Positions 16,816 to 25,677 of a stretch of DNA of 64,000 nucleotides are shown here, one piece after another. Numbering within the stretch: position 1 is the stretch's first letter; every line of letters starts with the position of its first letter. The notes beneath the pieces were generated by a model. It had not been told where the DNA came from and did not search any database. It was given only the letters and a program-made list of their open reading frames with translations. This DNA is from Paenibacillus_G elgii_A. Its GTDB lineage: Bacteria; Bacillota; Bacilli; Paenibacillales; NBRC-103111. Made by a program: the position numbers and the translations under genes. The stretch is from assembly GCA_042219835.1 (NCBI GenBank), contig JBHJMN010000029.1, positions 16,444-80,443 of the forward strand, read 5' to 3'.

Positions 16816-17214
16816 TCACGATTCCATGATTAACGTAAGTCCGCAGGACGGGCATTCCCGCTCTTCCGCCCGCACACGCGCCAAACAGGCCGGGCATTGC
16901 TCAACGGCTCCCGCTTCCGCTCCGCATGCATCGTCTTTGTCTAACGGCAGCAGTGCGTCCGGATCGGCCAAGCTCTCAAACCATCTGCTCACAGGCTTGC
17001 CGTCGATTTCAAGCACTTGCAGCTCTTCCGACGGAAACCAGCGGATGATTCCGTTCCCGTCGCACACCGCCGCTACCACGATTTCGCCCGATTCCTCGTG
17101 CGGAAACCAATCGCCTCCAAGCACACCCGCTCTTTGCGCTTTGTAAGCTCCGAATCCCGGGCCCAGAAAAAGATATTTCCGCCCGCTCGGTTTATGCCAT
17201 ACGATCGTTGCCAT
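16816..17214 (-). CDS. Unrecognised protein with C-terminal zinc ribbon
   Basis: 132 aa from ATG 17214 (GGGAGGA upstream); longer upstream readings cross the cheY terminator. The N-terminal part is beta-rich (ATIVWHKPSGRKYLFLGPGFG, IVVAAVCDGNGIIRWFPSEE). The C-terminus has two CxxC pairs, CPACLARVRAEERECPSC, likely binding zinc. I do not recognise a named family and no function is proposed. Confidence 0.6.
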   Translation of the reverse strand: MATIVWHKPSGRKYLFLGPGFGAYKAQRAGVLGGDWFPHEESGEIVVAAVCDGNGIIRWFPSEELQVLEIDGKPVSRWFESLADPDALLPLDKDDACGAEAGAVEQCPACLARVRAEERECPSCGLTLIMES

Positions 17215-17287
17215 CAGTCCATCCTCCCGCCTTATGTAACTTTTACCCATTAGACCTGACGAACCATAAAAAGGTTGCTCCGCTTGC

Positions 17288-17329
17288 AAAAAAACCGGCC
17301 GTTCCGCCATTGAGCGAAAACGACCGGCT
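17288..17329 (-). terminator. Terminator after cheY-like gene
   Basis: Minus strand: 11-bp stem AGCCGGTCGTT/AACGGCCGGTT (one G-T and one T-G pair) around a 15-base loop, then a run of T. Confidence 0.8.
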
Positions 17330-17403
17330 TTCATTTGCAAGAAGGGGAATGTGATTCGAGCCTGTTACAAATACGTCCGTCGGTAACCTGCCGCCGGGCG
17401 TGT

Positions 17404-17766
17404 CTACAAGCCGAGCACCTTGTTGACCGACTCGATGACGCGGTCTTTTTGAAACGGCTTGACGATAAAATCCTTCGCTCCTGCCGTAATGGCTTCCAGC
17501 ACCATGCCCTTTTGGCCCATGGCGGAGCACATGATGATCTTCGCGTTCGGGTCATGCTTGCGGATTTCTTTGACCGCTCCAACCCCGTCCAGCTCTGGCA
17601 TCGTAATATCCATCGTGACCAGATCGGGCCGGGCAGATAAATAAGTGTTAACCGCCTCCATACCGTTTGTCGCTTCCGCCACCACTTCGTGTCCTTCCTC
17701 CGTCAGCATCGTTCGCAGCATCATCCGCATGAAAGCGGCGTCATCGACTACCATTACTTTAGCCAT
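17404..17766 (-). CDS. cheY: CheY-like chemotaxis response regulator
   Basis: 120 aa from ATG 17766; an upstream TTG adds five residues. Stand-alone receiver domain: acidic pair VVDDAAFMR, phosphoacceptor Asp in LVTMDITMPELDG, Ser in IIMCSAMGQKGM, Lys in IVKPFQKDR. No output domain, so it would act by binding a partner such as the flagellar switch. It is alone rather than in a che/fli operon, so CheY is the best name but not certain. Two chemoreceptor genes lie 5-8 kb away. Confidence 0.8.
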   Translation of the reverse strand: MAKVMVVDDAAFMRMMLRTMLTEEGHEVVAEATNGMEAVNTYLSARPDLVTMDITMPELDGVGAVKEIRKHDPNAKIIMCSAMGQKGMVLEAITAGAKDFIVKPFQKDRVIESVNKVLGL

Positions 17767-17875
17767 AGGCAAAACCCCCAACCGTCTAAGGTGATGTTGT
17801 ATCTCTATTATGACAGAGCTTTATTAAGAAACTGTTAGGATAAGGAAGGTTTTTCCGATCAAACATTCAAACGCC

Positions 17876-17915
17876 AAAAAGCCGGGGTTCTCTTGAACAA
17901 GAGAACGCCCGGCTT
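17876..17915 (-). terminator. Strong terminator after the CotF-like gene
   Basis: Minus strand: long GC-rich stem (AGCCGGGCGTTCTC against GAGAACCCCGGCT) with an 8-base loop, then TTTTT. Confidence 0.88.
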
Positions 17916-17935
17916 CCCGGAAGCGGCGGAGGCTG

Positions 17936-18517
17936 CTATTGAAAATGAGTCTGGTAAGGCTGCTGCGGCTCCGCAGGCTGCACGCCCTGAATCATGGTGC
18001 GCATCGTATGGTCGGCCAGCTGCGGGGCTTGGTAGAAGCCCTTGTAGTTCATGTACTGGAACAGCTCCCAAGCCATCTCCTGGCAGATGTTCGCCGAGGT
18101 CGCATGGTATTGGCGAATTTGCGGATCTACGCACTCGCAGGCCCACAGCATGGCCACGGCCGAGCCGGTTTTGTGCAGATTCAGCGCAATGGTCGCGATG
18201 GACACATCGGACAACTGCGTAGCGTTCGGATTCGGCGCAGGCATGGACGGCTGCTGCAGTCCGGCTTGCGGTCTTTCGTAAATGCGCAGCTCCGGCGTAT
18301 GCGGCGTCATGGCGATGCCTCTGCCTTGCAGCAGGCCGATGCCGTAATCGTAGCCTTCCAGCATTCGACGCTGCTGATTGAACAAAATATCTTTCAAGTG
18401 CGTATCCTGCGCCATCGAGAACAGAACACCGTACAGTTCGATGTGCGCCGCTTTCGTGCGGACCGCCTCTTGGGTTTCCAGAAATTCGTGGGCGGCAAAA
18501 CGTTGCTGCGTGTGCAT
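17936..18517 (-). CDS. CotF-family spore coat protein
   Basis: 193 aa from ATG 18517 (AGGAGG five bases upstream). The four-helix CotF-type fold is suggested by HEFLETQEAVRTKAAHIELYG and later helices with ICQEMAWELFQYMNYKGFYQ. A Pro/Gln/Met-rich linker occurs in the middle and a Gln-rich tail at the end. Such proteins are made in the mother cell and deposited in the spore coat, which supports a spore-forming host. Confidence 0.75.
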   Translation of the reverse strand: MHTQQRFAAHEFLETQEAVRTKAAHIELYGVLFSMAQDTHLKDILFNQQRRMLEGYDYGIGLLQGRGIAMTPHTPELRIYERPQAGLQQPSMPAPNPNATQLSDVSIATIALNLHKTGSAVAMLWACECVDPQIRQYHATSANICQEMAWELFQYMNYKGFYQAPQLADHTMRTMIQGVQPAEPQQPYQTHFQ

Positions 18518-18671
18518 AAAAACCTCCTGAACTGGAATGGATATTTCGGAACACCGATAGTATGTCCAAGGATTGGAAACCAATATGCGCCACGTATCCA
18601 AAATTTTGCATACGCCAGCAACCACCAGCATTCACCCTGCGTCTAATGTATTCGATGTCTCTCCCACCGCG

Positions 18672-18703
18672 CAAAAATAAGCCGGCCCCGAAGGAACCGG
18701 CTT
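18672..18703 (-). terminator. Terminator after the stalk-domain protein gene
   Basis: Minus strand: 11-bp stem AAGCCGGTTCC/GGGGCCGGCTT, then ATTTTTG. Confidence 0.8.
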
Positions 18704-18708
18704 CCAGC

Positions 18709-19344
18709 CTAATTTGCGGCGGCGGACCCGCTTGTGGAGCCGTCGGGATATACGGTGAAGGTAGAAACGTTACGGGAGCCGTCCGCGGCTTTCTTCACTG
18801 TCCACAGCTCGTACCGGTCGACTTGTGCGCTTGCGTTCCAACGAATGAACAACTGCCCCTCCAAGTCGCCGCGTCGCAAACCATCGGCATCGGCGCTAAG
18901 ACCGCCGCTTCTGTAGCCGGCCGATGCTCCGAAGTCGTAGCGCCACAGCTGCTGCTTGGAGCTGTCGATCAGTGTCAGGAAGGACGGTTCGCCCAGCACG
19001 CTCTTCACGTCTTTGGCTTCCATACCGTGCTCGAGGCGGTACGTTGCCGCCCATATTTTTTTCTGTGCATCGCTGGCGCTCTTCGGCTCGGAAACGACCG
19101 AGACGGTACGGGTTTCTTTGTCATAGGCAGCCCCGGCCCCCAAGTTTTCGGCCATGAAGCGGAGCGGGACATATGTATGACCGTCATAATTCAAAATCGC
19201 GAACCGGGAGCCTGTATCGCGAGCCTCTCCATTGAATTGCAATTTTACGGGAAACAGCGTCGCCCGGATCTCGTCCGAAGCGTAAACGGCGGTAGACGCG
19301 GCAAGTATGGCTCCGCAGAGCAGTCCAAGTATAAATTTTTTCAT
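18709..19344 (-). CDS. Secreted stalk-domain (copper amine oxidase N-like) protein
   Basis: 211 aa with a signal peptide (MKKFILGLLCGAILAASTAVYA) and the motif GHTYVPLRFMAENLGAGAAYD, the hallmark of the copper-amine-oxidase-N-like stalk domain common in secreted Paenibacillus proteins. The remainder is beta-rich (FIRWNASAQVDRYELWTV) and unrecognised. Likely a wall or envelope protein. No catalytic motif seen. Confidence 0.72.
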   Translation of the reverse strand: MKKFILGLLCGAILAASTAVYASDEIRATLFPVKLQFNGEARDTGSRFAILNYDGHTYVPLRFMAENLGAGAAYDKETRTVSVVSEPKSASDAQKKIWAATYRLEHGMEAKDVKSVLGEPSFLTLIDSSKQQLWRYDFGASAGYRSGGLSADADGLRRGDLEGQLFIRWNASAQVDRYELWTVKKAADGSRNVSTFTVYPDGSTSGSAAAN

Positions 19345-19521
19345 GAGTACCTCCTTGGATTCGTTATTGCGGTCCTATTCATTATACTAGGGATAAGGCG
19401 AGGTTAGCATGTAAAAAGATTACAAAATTGTTCATCAAGAGGGTGAGCTTATGGAGAAAGAACTTCTTCCATTCAGAGTGAAGATGCTACTATTTTTAAC
19501 TACATTGGAGAGTGAGTAAAT

Positions 19522-20070
19522 ATGGAACATAAACAATTTGACAAAGGCACTAAACCAAGAGAAATTTTTGTATACACCTGTCAGCGGATAGCTGAGCCTC
19601 TTATCGATTTGGGTTTTAAATATTACAAAAGTAAAAATGAAATTACAAAAAAAGATGACCTGTTTATTTACAGTATCTATTTTCAGCCTTCGATCAAATT
19701 GGGGTCAACATGTTTTTTGGTTCATGTCAACGTTTATTCAAACCATTTGAAAGAATGGCGGCGCAGTAAGGTTGAAACCGAATTGGCAGATGATGTTGTA
19801 TTTTCTACATCACTGGCCCGATTAACCAAAAGAGCCGATGATTGGCCGCTGTATAGTGTTGATGCCTTTTCGGAGCGGGAACGAGTCATTGCAGAAATAA
19901 CTCAGCAAATACACGAATATGCGCTTCCCTTTTTTGAGCGCTTTAAAAATCCGAGGCAGCTAGCTGAAGATGTTAAAAAGCAAGGATTTCTCCCGCACAG
20001 AAAAAATCAACAAATACTTTTAAGAAAGGATATGGCGCCGAGTTTTATCGAATGCTTCGGTGGAGATTAA
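19522..20070 (+). CDS. Unrecognised protein in an AT-rich patch
   Basis: 182 aa, start ATG 19522 with GGAGAG upstream. Mixed alpha/beta, charged, no signal peptide or membrane helix: MEHKQFDKGTKPREIFVYTC, then a Tyr-rich strand region and Glu/Arg-rich helices. Codon use is much more A/T-rich than the flanking genes, suggesting transfer. I do not recognise the family; resemblance to DUF4304-type proteins is only an impression. Confidence 0.5.
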   Translation: MEHKQFDKGTKPREIFVYTCQRIAEPLIDLGFKYYKSKNEITKKDDLFIYSIYFQPSIKLGSTCFLVHVNVYSNHLKEWRRSKVETELADDVVFSTSLARLTKRADDWPLYSVDAFSERERVIAEITQQIHEYALPFFERFKNPRQLAEDVKKQGFLPHRKNQQILLRKDMAPSFIECFGGD

Positions 20071-20267
20071 GCATTCCTTAGTTTTCGTCAAATGGAGACG
20101 CTGTTCTACCTGACTAACAAGTACCTTTCTTCGGTATTGCGGTCAAAAACACAAAATGTTAGTTGATAGCGATACGGTTTTTGTCGAAGATTGAACTTAT
20201 TAATTTCATTGTGCTACTCTGATGAAGCGAAGCTATTTCAAGATTTAAAAGTGAGGGGCGGATCAAA

Positions 20268-20645
20268 ATGACATTTGATGAACTCTACATGAAGGCAAAA
20301 AGTGTAATAAATTCACGAAAGCTATCGGAATATGCAAGTGCAGGGGGAGTTGGAGCAGCAATCCTTTCCGAAAGTGGAAAAATATATACAGGGGTTTGTA
20401 TCGATACGGCTTGCTCTATGGGTTTTTGTGCAGAACATGCTGCCGCTGCAACCATGATAACGCAAGGTGAAAATAGAGTATTAAAGATGATTGCAATCGG
20501 GAGTGATGGGAATATTATGCCGCCATGTGGACGGTGCAGAGAATTTATAAGTCAAATACACGATGATAATTTAAAGACAGAAGTAATGGTAGAAAATGGG
20601 GTGATTGTTACGTTGAAAGAACTGTTGCCATATGATTGGCGGTGA
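20268..20645 (+). CDS. Cytidine deaminase-family protein (blasticidin-S-deaminase-like)
   Basis: 125 aa, about the usual length of the family. Zinc and catalytic motifs CAEHAAAA (His is replaced by Cys in this family; Glu is the proton shuttle) and PPCGRCREF are present. GVCIDTACSMGFCAEHAA resembles the blasticidin S/cytidine deaminase branch. It probably deaminates cytidine or a nucleoside-like compound. Strongly A/T-rich compared with the downstream hydrolase, whose GTG start overlaps this stop (GTGA at 20642-20645), so the pair may be read together by chance of insertion. Confidence 0.78.
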   Translation: MTFDELYMKAKSVINSRKLSEYASAGGVGAAILSESGKIYTGVCIDTACSMGFCAEHAAAATMITQGENRVLKMIAIGSDGNIMPPCGRCREFISQIHDDNLKTEVMVENGVIVTLKELLPYDWR

Positions 20646-21469
20646 GACATCTATATTACGAAACCCGTGGCGACGGGTACCCGCTGATCGTGCTGCATGC
20701 GCTTGCGACCGACCACCGGTCGATGATGACGTGGATGGAACCGCTGTTCGAACGGAGGCCGGGCTGGAAGCGGATCTACGTCGATATTCCGGCTCACGGA
20801 CGGAGTCCGGTCGAGCCTTGGATGAAAACCTCCGACGACCTGCTGTCGGTTCTACTGGACGGAATTCGGCCGATCCTGCCGGAGAACGAGCGGTTCGCGC
20901 TCATGGGGATGTCGTTCGGCGGCTACATGGCGCAGGGGATATGGCGCGTGGAGAACCTCCGGGCGGACGGGCTGTGTCTTCTCGCCCCGACGCTTCACCG
21001 GAAAACCCGCACCCTCCCCCAACGAAGCGTGTCGGTCCGGGACGAGACGCTGCTGGAGGAGCTTGAGCCGGAGGTTCGCGCAGCCTTCGAAACGTTGGCC
21101 ACCGTGCAATCGAGGGCAAGCTGGGAGCTTTTCCGGGAGGAGTGGCAGCCGGGGCGTCTACTCGCCGACCGCGCGTTTCTGTCTTCGGACTGGCGCGCGC
21201 AAGGGTACCTTTTTCAATGCGATCCTATCCCGGAGGACAGCCGTTTTACGCAGCCGACGCTGTTTCTTCTCGGACGGCAGGATGCGATCTGCGGATACAA
21301 GGATCATTTTGCCGTACTAGAGTCGTTCCCTCGTGCGACTTTTACCGTATTGGACGGGGCAGGTCATCTACTGCAGATCGAACAGCGGAAGCTGGTGCAA
21401 CGCCATGTCGGCTACTGGTTGGATATGGTGGAGCGGGAGAAGACGGCGTTTAGCTCTAACGGAAAATGA
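20642..21469 (+). CDS. Alpha/beta hydrolase
   Basis: 275 aa from GTG 20642 (MRHLYYETRGDGYPLIVLHA); TTG 20636 is an alternative. IVLHALATDH oxyanion region, DIPAHGRSP, nucleophile in GMSFGGYMA, Asp in LLGRQDAICGY and His in GAGHLLQIE complete the triad. GC-rich like the rest of the chromosome, in contrast to the adjoining deaminase gene. The junction at the start codon is therefore a likely transfer boundary. Substrate unknown. Confidence 0.82.
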   Translation: MRHLYYETRGDGYPLIVLHALATDHRSMMTWMEPLFERRPGWKRIYVDIPAHGRSPVEPWMKTSDDLLSVLLDGIRPILPENERFALMGMSFGGYMAQGIWRVENLRADGLCLLAPTLHRKTRTLPQRSVSVRDETLLEELEPEVRAAFETLATVQSRASWELFREEWQPGRLLADRAFLSSDWRAQGYLFQCDPIPEDSRFTQPTLFLLGRQDAICGYKDHFAVLESFPRATFTVLDGAGHLLQIEQRKLVQRHVGYWLDMVEREKTAFSSNGK

Positions 21470-21478
21470 GAAAAACAG

Positions 21479-21525
21479 AAGCCCGCCTGATCCTAAAAAA
21501 AATTGGGCGGGCCTCCGTTTTTCTC
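21479..21525. terminator. Bidirectional terminator
   Basis: GCCCGCC and GGGCGGGC arms around an A-rich loop, with a T-run beyond the plus-strand side, between the convergent hydrolase and VOC genes. Confidence 0.7.
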
Positions 21526-21963
21526 CCACTCTTCCAAGTAGATCATTTGCGTCAAGGGAGACGTGCCCAGCTCAATCGGGCAAATGAATTCCAGCGAATT
21601 GCCGTCCGGGTCCTCAAAATATATGGCTGCGTGCGCATGCGGCCGGTTGGGCAGCACGATGGGACCTGTCGGCGCAAACCCGAAAGCTTCCCTCACCTCG
21701 ATCCCCTTGTCGGCAAGCCATTGCTTGGCCCGCTTTATATCCTCGAGCTCCACTTGAAAGGCGATATGCCTCAACGACGGATGATACGGGACGTTTACCT
21801 GTTCCGCCTCCCACAGACCGAGCCAGCTCTTTCCTTTCTCTATCCAGAAAAAGGTCAGGCCGCGGCCTTGATGCGCCAACTCCAGGCCGATGCTTTCATA
21901 AAATACGATGGATCGCTTCAGATCTTTTACCGGCAAATGAGCTTCATATAGCCCTTGGATCAC
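21493..21963 (-). CDS. VOC (glyoxalase/bleomycin-resistance) fold protein
   Basis: 156 aa from GTG 21963. Two beta-alpha-beta-beta-beta modules: EAHLPVKDLKRSIVFYESIGLEL and LRHIAFQVELEDIKRAKQWLADKGIEV, ending AAIYFEDPDGNSLEFICPIE. His and Glu positions typical of metal ligands are present (EAH, RHIAF, EFICP). Could be a dioxygenase, isomerase or fosfomycin/bleomycin-type resistance protein; the sequence does not decide. Confidence 0.8.
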   Translation of the reverse strand: MIQGLYEAHLPVKDLKRSIVFYESIGLELAHQGRGLTFFWIEKGKSWLGLWEAEQVNVPYHPSLRHIAFQVELEDIKRAKQWLADKGIEVREAFGFAPTGPIVLPNRPHAHAAIYFEDPDGNSLEFICPIELGTSPLTQMIYLEEWEKNGGPPNFF

Positions 21964-22086
21964 AGAGGATAGCCACCTTTCTCGTTTAGAATCATCCCTT
22001 TCGATAACAGTTTAGCACAATACCGCACGGACGCCCATATGTTTCCAATTCATTTTAGCAGCCAAAAAATTTACCCGGAAGATACC

Positions 22087-22114
22087 TAACGATTTTATCG
22101 GATTTTGTCGATAA
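22087..22114 (+). promoter_or_regulatory. SigD-type promoter of the first chemoreceptor
   Basis: TAAC (22087-22090), 16-base spacer, GTCGATAA (22107-22114), close to the Bacillus motility sigma-D pattern TAAA-N15-GCCGATAT. The -10 lies in a perfect 8-bp inverted repeat TTTTATCG/CGATAAAA (22093-22116). Confidence 0.6.
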
Positions 22115-22144
22115 AAGAAGATAACCACAACAAAGGAGAGAAAC

Positions 22145-23887
22145 ATGATGGGGAAACATCGCTTTATGTTATCGGTCGGGAGAAAGCTGTTCTTGTCTTT
22201 TCTACTCCTGATCTTGCTGCTAGCCGGCTTCGGACTCACTTCACTGGGTCGAGGGGCAAAGATGCAGTCCAAGACGGAGGAAATCACCAATGTTTGGCTT
22301 TCAGGAGTGGGAATTGCCAACAACGTCAACTATTTGACAGAACACGTTCTTGTTCTGCAATATGAAATTTTAAGCAATCCGAATGTCTCCCAAAAACAAC
22401 AATACACCCAGGAAGCCGCTGCCACGTTTGCAGAGATCGAAAAGCAATTGAATTCGTACGGCGAGCCGTACGCCAGTGACGAAGATCGCATCAATACGGA
22501 GCTGCTTCGGGCGAAATGGAACAGTTACAAAGAAGTTTTTGACCGCACCGTAGGGTTAGGCAAGCAAATCGACCTGGTTCGAGGAGCACAGAAGCAGGAA
22601 AAAGAACTCGTGGCATTGATGGTACAATCCCAACAAATCTATGAGGAAATGCAGAAGCTGCTGAATATAATGATCAAAATCAATAACGACGGCGCCAAGA
22701 AGGCGACGCAAGAAAGCAGACAAATCTACCAAAGTAATATCAGGCTTACGATTGGGATGATCGCCATTTCGGTCGTGATCGGAATCGCCTTGGTCATCGT
22801 AATGATCCGCATCATATCCAGACCCGTGAAGCTCGTATCCGAAGCGTTGCACCGAATGTCCGGCGGCGACTTGACGGTCGAACCGCTCGTAGTCAAGCAA
22901 AAAGACGAGATCGGAAGTCTGGTCGTTTCCCTGAACGAAATGGTATCCCAAATGAAAATGAGCGTAATACAAATCCAAGAGGCATCCACGACGGTTGCCG
23001 CTTCGTCCGAGGAGCTGCAGGCCAGCTCGGAGCAAAATACGATAGCGACCAAAACCGTTACGCTCTCCATCCAAGAGATGGCCTCCGGTGCGGAAAGTCA
23101 GCTGATGCGCTCGGACGAAACCGGAAGAGCGATGGAAGAGATGGCCGCAGGCATTCAACGCATCGCCGAAACGACGTCGGACGTATCCGAGCTGTCTCAA
23201 GAATCCGCCATCCAAGCGCAGCACGGCAATGACGCCATTCAAGCGGCGAGAAGCAAAATGAACGCCCTGAGCGAATCGGTCGGGCACGCAAGCGCCGATA
23301 TACAGACGCTGGAGACGCATTCCGTGAACGTCGGCAGCATTCTGCAGATCATCAACGACATCGCTTCGCAAACCGGTCTGCTAGCACTCAACGCTTCTAT
23401 CGAGGCGGCAAGAGCGGGAGAGCATGGACAAGGCTTCGCCGTCGTCGCGAACGAGGTGAAGAAGCTTGCCCGGCAGTCCGGCGAAGCCGTCCAAAGCATC
23501 TCGGACATCATCTCGCAGATTCAAACCGATACGTCCAAAGCAGTGCTCACGATGAACCGCAGCTTGTCGGAGGTGCGGGTCGGGCTCCAAGCCGTTACCG
23601 AGGCGGATGAAGCGTTCCAGCAAATCACTCGCACCGCAAACGATGTATCCGGCAAAATTCAGGAAGTGGCGGCGGCAGTCCAAGAAATGGCGGCAGGCTC
23701 GGAGCAGGTGTCCGCTTCCGCTTCGGAGATGAATCAAATTTCAAGACATGCCGCCGAGTCGGCGCAGACGATTGCCGCTACAACCGAAGAACAGCTCGCA
23801 TCTGCCGAAGAAATCGCTTCGTCCGCGGAATCGTTAAGCCGGACGGCGCAAGATTTGTCCGAATTGGTCAATCGGTTCAAATTGTAA
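22145..23887 (+). CDS. Methyl-accepting chemotaxis protein
   Basis: 580 aa from ATG 22145 (AAAGGAG upstream). Membrane segment about 15-36, extracytoplasmic helical sensor to about 195, second membrane segment about 197-220, HAMP domain, then a long coiled-coil signalling domain with the conserved hairpin tip IVQIINDIASQTGLLALNASIEAARAGE-like sequence (here beginning SILQIINDIASQT) and GFAVVANEVKKLA. It should relay an external signal to CheA/CheW. The helical sensor is of the 4HB type; ligand unknown. Confidence 0.93.
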   Translation: MMGKHRFMLSVGRKLFLSFLLLILLLAGFGLTSLGRGAKMQSKTEEITNVWLSGVGIANNVNYLTEHVLVLQYEILSNPNVSQKQQYTQEAAATFAEIEKQLNSYGEPYASDEDRINTELLRAKWNSYKEVFDRTVGLGKQIDLVRGAQKQEKELVALMVQSQQIYEEMQKLLNIMIKINNDGAKKATQESRQIYQSNIRLTIGMIAISVVIGIALVIVMIRIISRPVKLVSEALHRMSGGDLTVEPLVVKQKDEIGSLVVSLNEMVSQMKMSVIQIQEASTTVAASSEELQASSEQNTIATKTVTLSIQEMASGAESQLMRSDETGRAMEEMAAGIQRIAETTSDVSELSQESAIQAQHGNDAIQAARSKMNALSESVGHASADIQTLETHSVNVGSILQIINDIASQTGLLALNASIEAARAGEHGQGFAVVANEVKKLARQSGEAVQSISDIISQIQTDTSKAVLTMNRSLSEVRVGLQAVTEADEAFQQITRTANDVSGKIQEVAAAVQEMAAGSEQVSASASEMNQISRHAAESAQTIAATTEEQLASAEEIASSAESLSRTAQDLSELVNRFKL

Positions 23888-23910
23888 GGGCGCTTCAGGC
23901 GTCCATGAAA

Positions 23911-23958
23911 GGGAGGAAGCCCCTGCAGCGTTTTTGCAGCGGACTTCCTCCCTTTTTT
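23911..23958 (+). terminator. Terminator after the first chemoreceptor gene
   Basis: GGGAGGAAG (23911-23919) pairs with CTTCCTCCC (23944-23952), followed by TTTTTT. Confidence 0.85.
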
Positions 23959-23982
23959 ACATGTTCGCACGATGGTTCATGC

Positions 23983-25677
23983 TTATATGTTAAACTTGCG
24001 GACCATCGTCTCCAGATTTTCCGCCTCCCGGCTCAGTCCTTCGGACAAGGAGGAAACCTCCTGCACCAGAGCGGTTTGCGCTTGAGTTTTGTCGTTGACG
24101 ATCTGCACACCGTCCAAGGATTCTCTGGCGACGTCGGCCATATCGGAGACGGAGGCGGCGATTTCCTCCGAGCCTGCCGCCATCTCCTCGGAAATGGCCG
24201 AAACCTCTTGGATTTGGGCGGCGACCTCTTTGGTAGCCTGCAATATTTTTTGGAACGAATCGCTGGCAGCCCGCACCTTGTGGCTGCCCAATGCCACCTC
24301 TTCGCTTACCTGCCGCATCGCTTTGACCGTTTCTGTCGAATCGCTGCGAATTTCCTGGAGCAGCTCAGCGATCCGTCCTGCCGAGGCAGCGGAGCCTTCC
24401 GCCAGCTTGCGGATTTCCGCCGCCACGACCGCGAAGCCCCGGCCATGCTCGCCCGCCCGGGCCGCTTCAATCGAAGCGTTGAGCGCAAGCAGATTCGTTT
24501 GGTTGGACAACGTAGCGATCGTATCGGCAATTTGCCCGATGTGGGATGAGCGTTCGTCCAGCTTGGCCACAATCTGAGCGGATTTGGTAACGGACTCGTC
24601 GATCTGATCCATTTGCCGTTTGGCCTGCTCCATATGTCCGAAGCCGTCCACAGCTTCTTTCTCCGTATCCACGGCGGCCTCAGACAGCTCGGTAGCCGAT
24701 TCGGCCACCCGCTGCACGCCCTTGGCCATTTCTTCGATGGCCCGCGATCCGTCCAGCGTATTCTGTACCGAAATGACGGCCCCCTGCTCGATCACCGCCA
24801 CCCGCTTGCCGATTTCTTCGGTTGCGGCAGAGGTTTGCTTCGTATTGGCAATCAGCTTCTCCGACGTCTCCCATACCTTTTCGGAGGTGCCGGTAATCTC
24901 TTTGATCATGCCGTGCAGGCTGTCCAGCATCCGGTTAAGCGAGCCTGCGATTTCGCCGATCTCGTCCTTCGTATTCGAGGTCAGCCTGGCCGTCAGATCG
25001 CCGCCGTTGCTGGCCAGCTCGGCAATTTTCTCATTCACCGTTTTTAAAGGCCGCAGCTTGATAAAGATCAAGATAAAAATGCCGAACAAGGTCAAGAATG
25101 TCACCACCAGCAGGATCACGGCGAAGCTCATCATGGCAGTAGCCGTCTGACGGGCCGCGTCCGCTTCCTGCTGCGCCCGGGTGTTCATCTTGGTTTGAAA
25201 CTGCTGGATATAGCCCATAATTTCTTTCTTGCTCGCATCGTATTGTTCACCGAACATCAGCTTCCGGGCATTGTCGAAATTTTTCTCCTCCACCGCCTTC
25301 ATGGCGGCTTCTTCGGTTTTGATCAAGGTGTCGGAGTTGGTCTTTGCTTTCTCGATCAAATCCAGCTCTTCCTGCGGCGATTCAAGCGCTTTCAGTTGTT
25401 CGACGACCTTATCGCGCGACTTGGTCTCGTTGACCTCTTTCCAATAATTATCGTAGTGCCGTTTGTCCCCGAACTGAACATACCTTCTCATCTCTTCGGT
25501 CAAGTAATCGGAGGCGTTCTTCAAGTCAAAGCCGAGCTGCTTGAACTGCGCCTGCCGTTGTACCGACAGCCGTTCCTGAGCGATCCCGCTCTCCAGCTTG
25601 CTGACACTGAACCAGTTGAGCAGCGATAATACTAATAAAAGTCCGCCCATCACCTTTAACCAGCTTGAAATCTTCAT
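23983..25677 (-). CDS. Methyl-accepting chemotaxis protein
   Basis: 564 aa from ATG 25677 (MKISSWLKVMGGLLLVLSLL). Membrane segment at the start, extracytoplasmic helical sensor with many Glu/Lys, second membrane segment about 185-207, HAMP, then the signalling hairpin with TLSNQTNLLALNASIEAARAGEHGRGFAVVAAEIRKLAEGS-type core. Same family as the neighbour but facing the opposite way, and both have SigD-type promoters. An upstream start at 25713 would add residues before the usual MKISSW beginning. Confidence 0.92.
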   Translation of the reverse strand: MKISSWLKVMGGLLLVLSLLNWFSVSKLESGIAQERLSVQRQAQFKQLGFDLKNASDYLTEEMRRYVQFGDKRHYDNYWKEVNETKSRDKVVEQLKALESPQEELDLIEKAKTNSDTLIKTEEAAMKAVEEKNFDNARKLMFGEQYDASKKEIMGYIQQFQTKMNTRAQQEADAARQTATAMMSFAVILLVVTFLTLFGIFILIFIKLRPLKTVNEKIAELASNGGDLTARLTSNTKDEIGEIAGSLNRMLDSLHGMIKEITGTSEKVWETSEKLIANTKQTSAATEEIGKRVAVIEQGAVISVQNTLDGSRAIEEMAKGVQRVAESATELSEAAVDTEKEAVDGFGHMEQAKRQMDQIDESVTKSAQIVAKLDERSSHIGQIADTIATLSNQTNLLALNASIEAARAGEHGRGFAVVAAEIRKLAEGSAASAGRIAELLQEIRSDSTETVKAMRQVSEEVALGSHKVRAASDSFQKILQATKEVAAQIQEVSAISEEMAAGSEEIAASVSDMADVARESLDGVQIVNDKTQAQTALVQEVSSLSEGLSREAENLETMVRKFNI

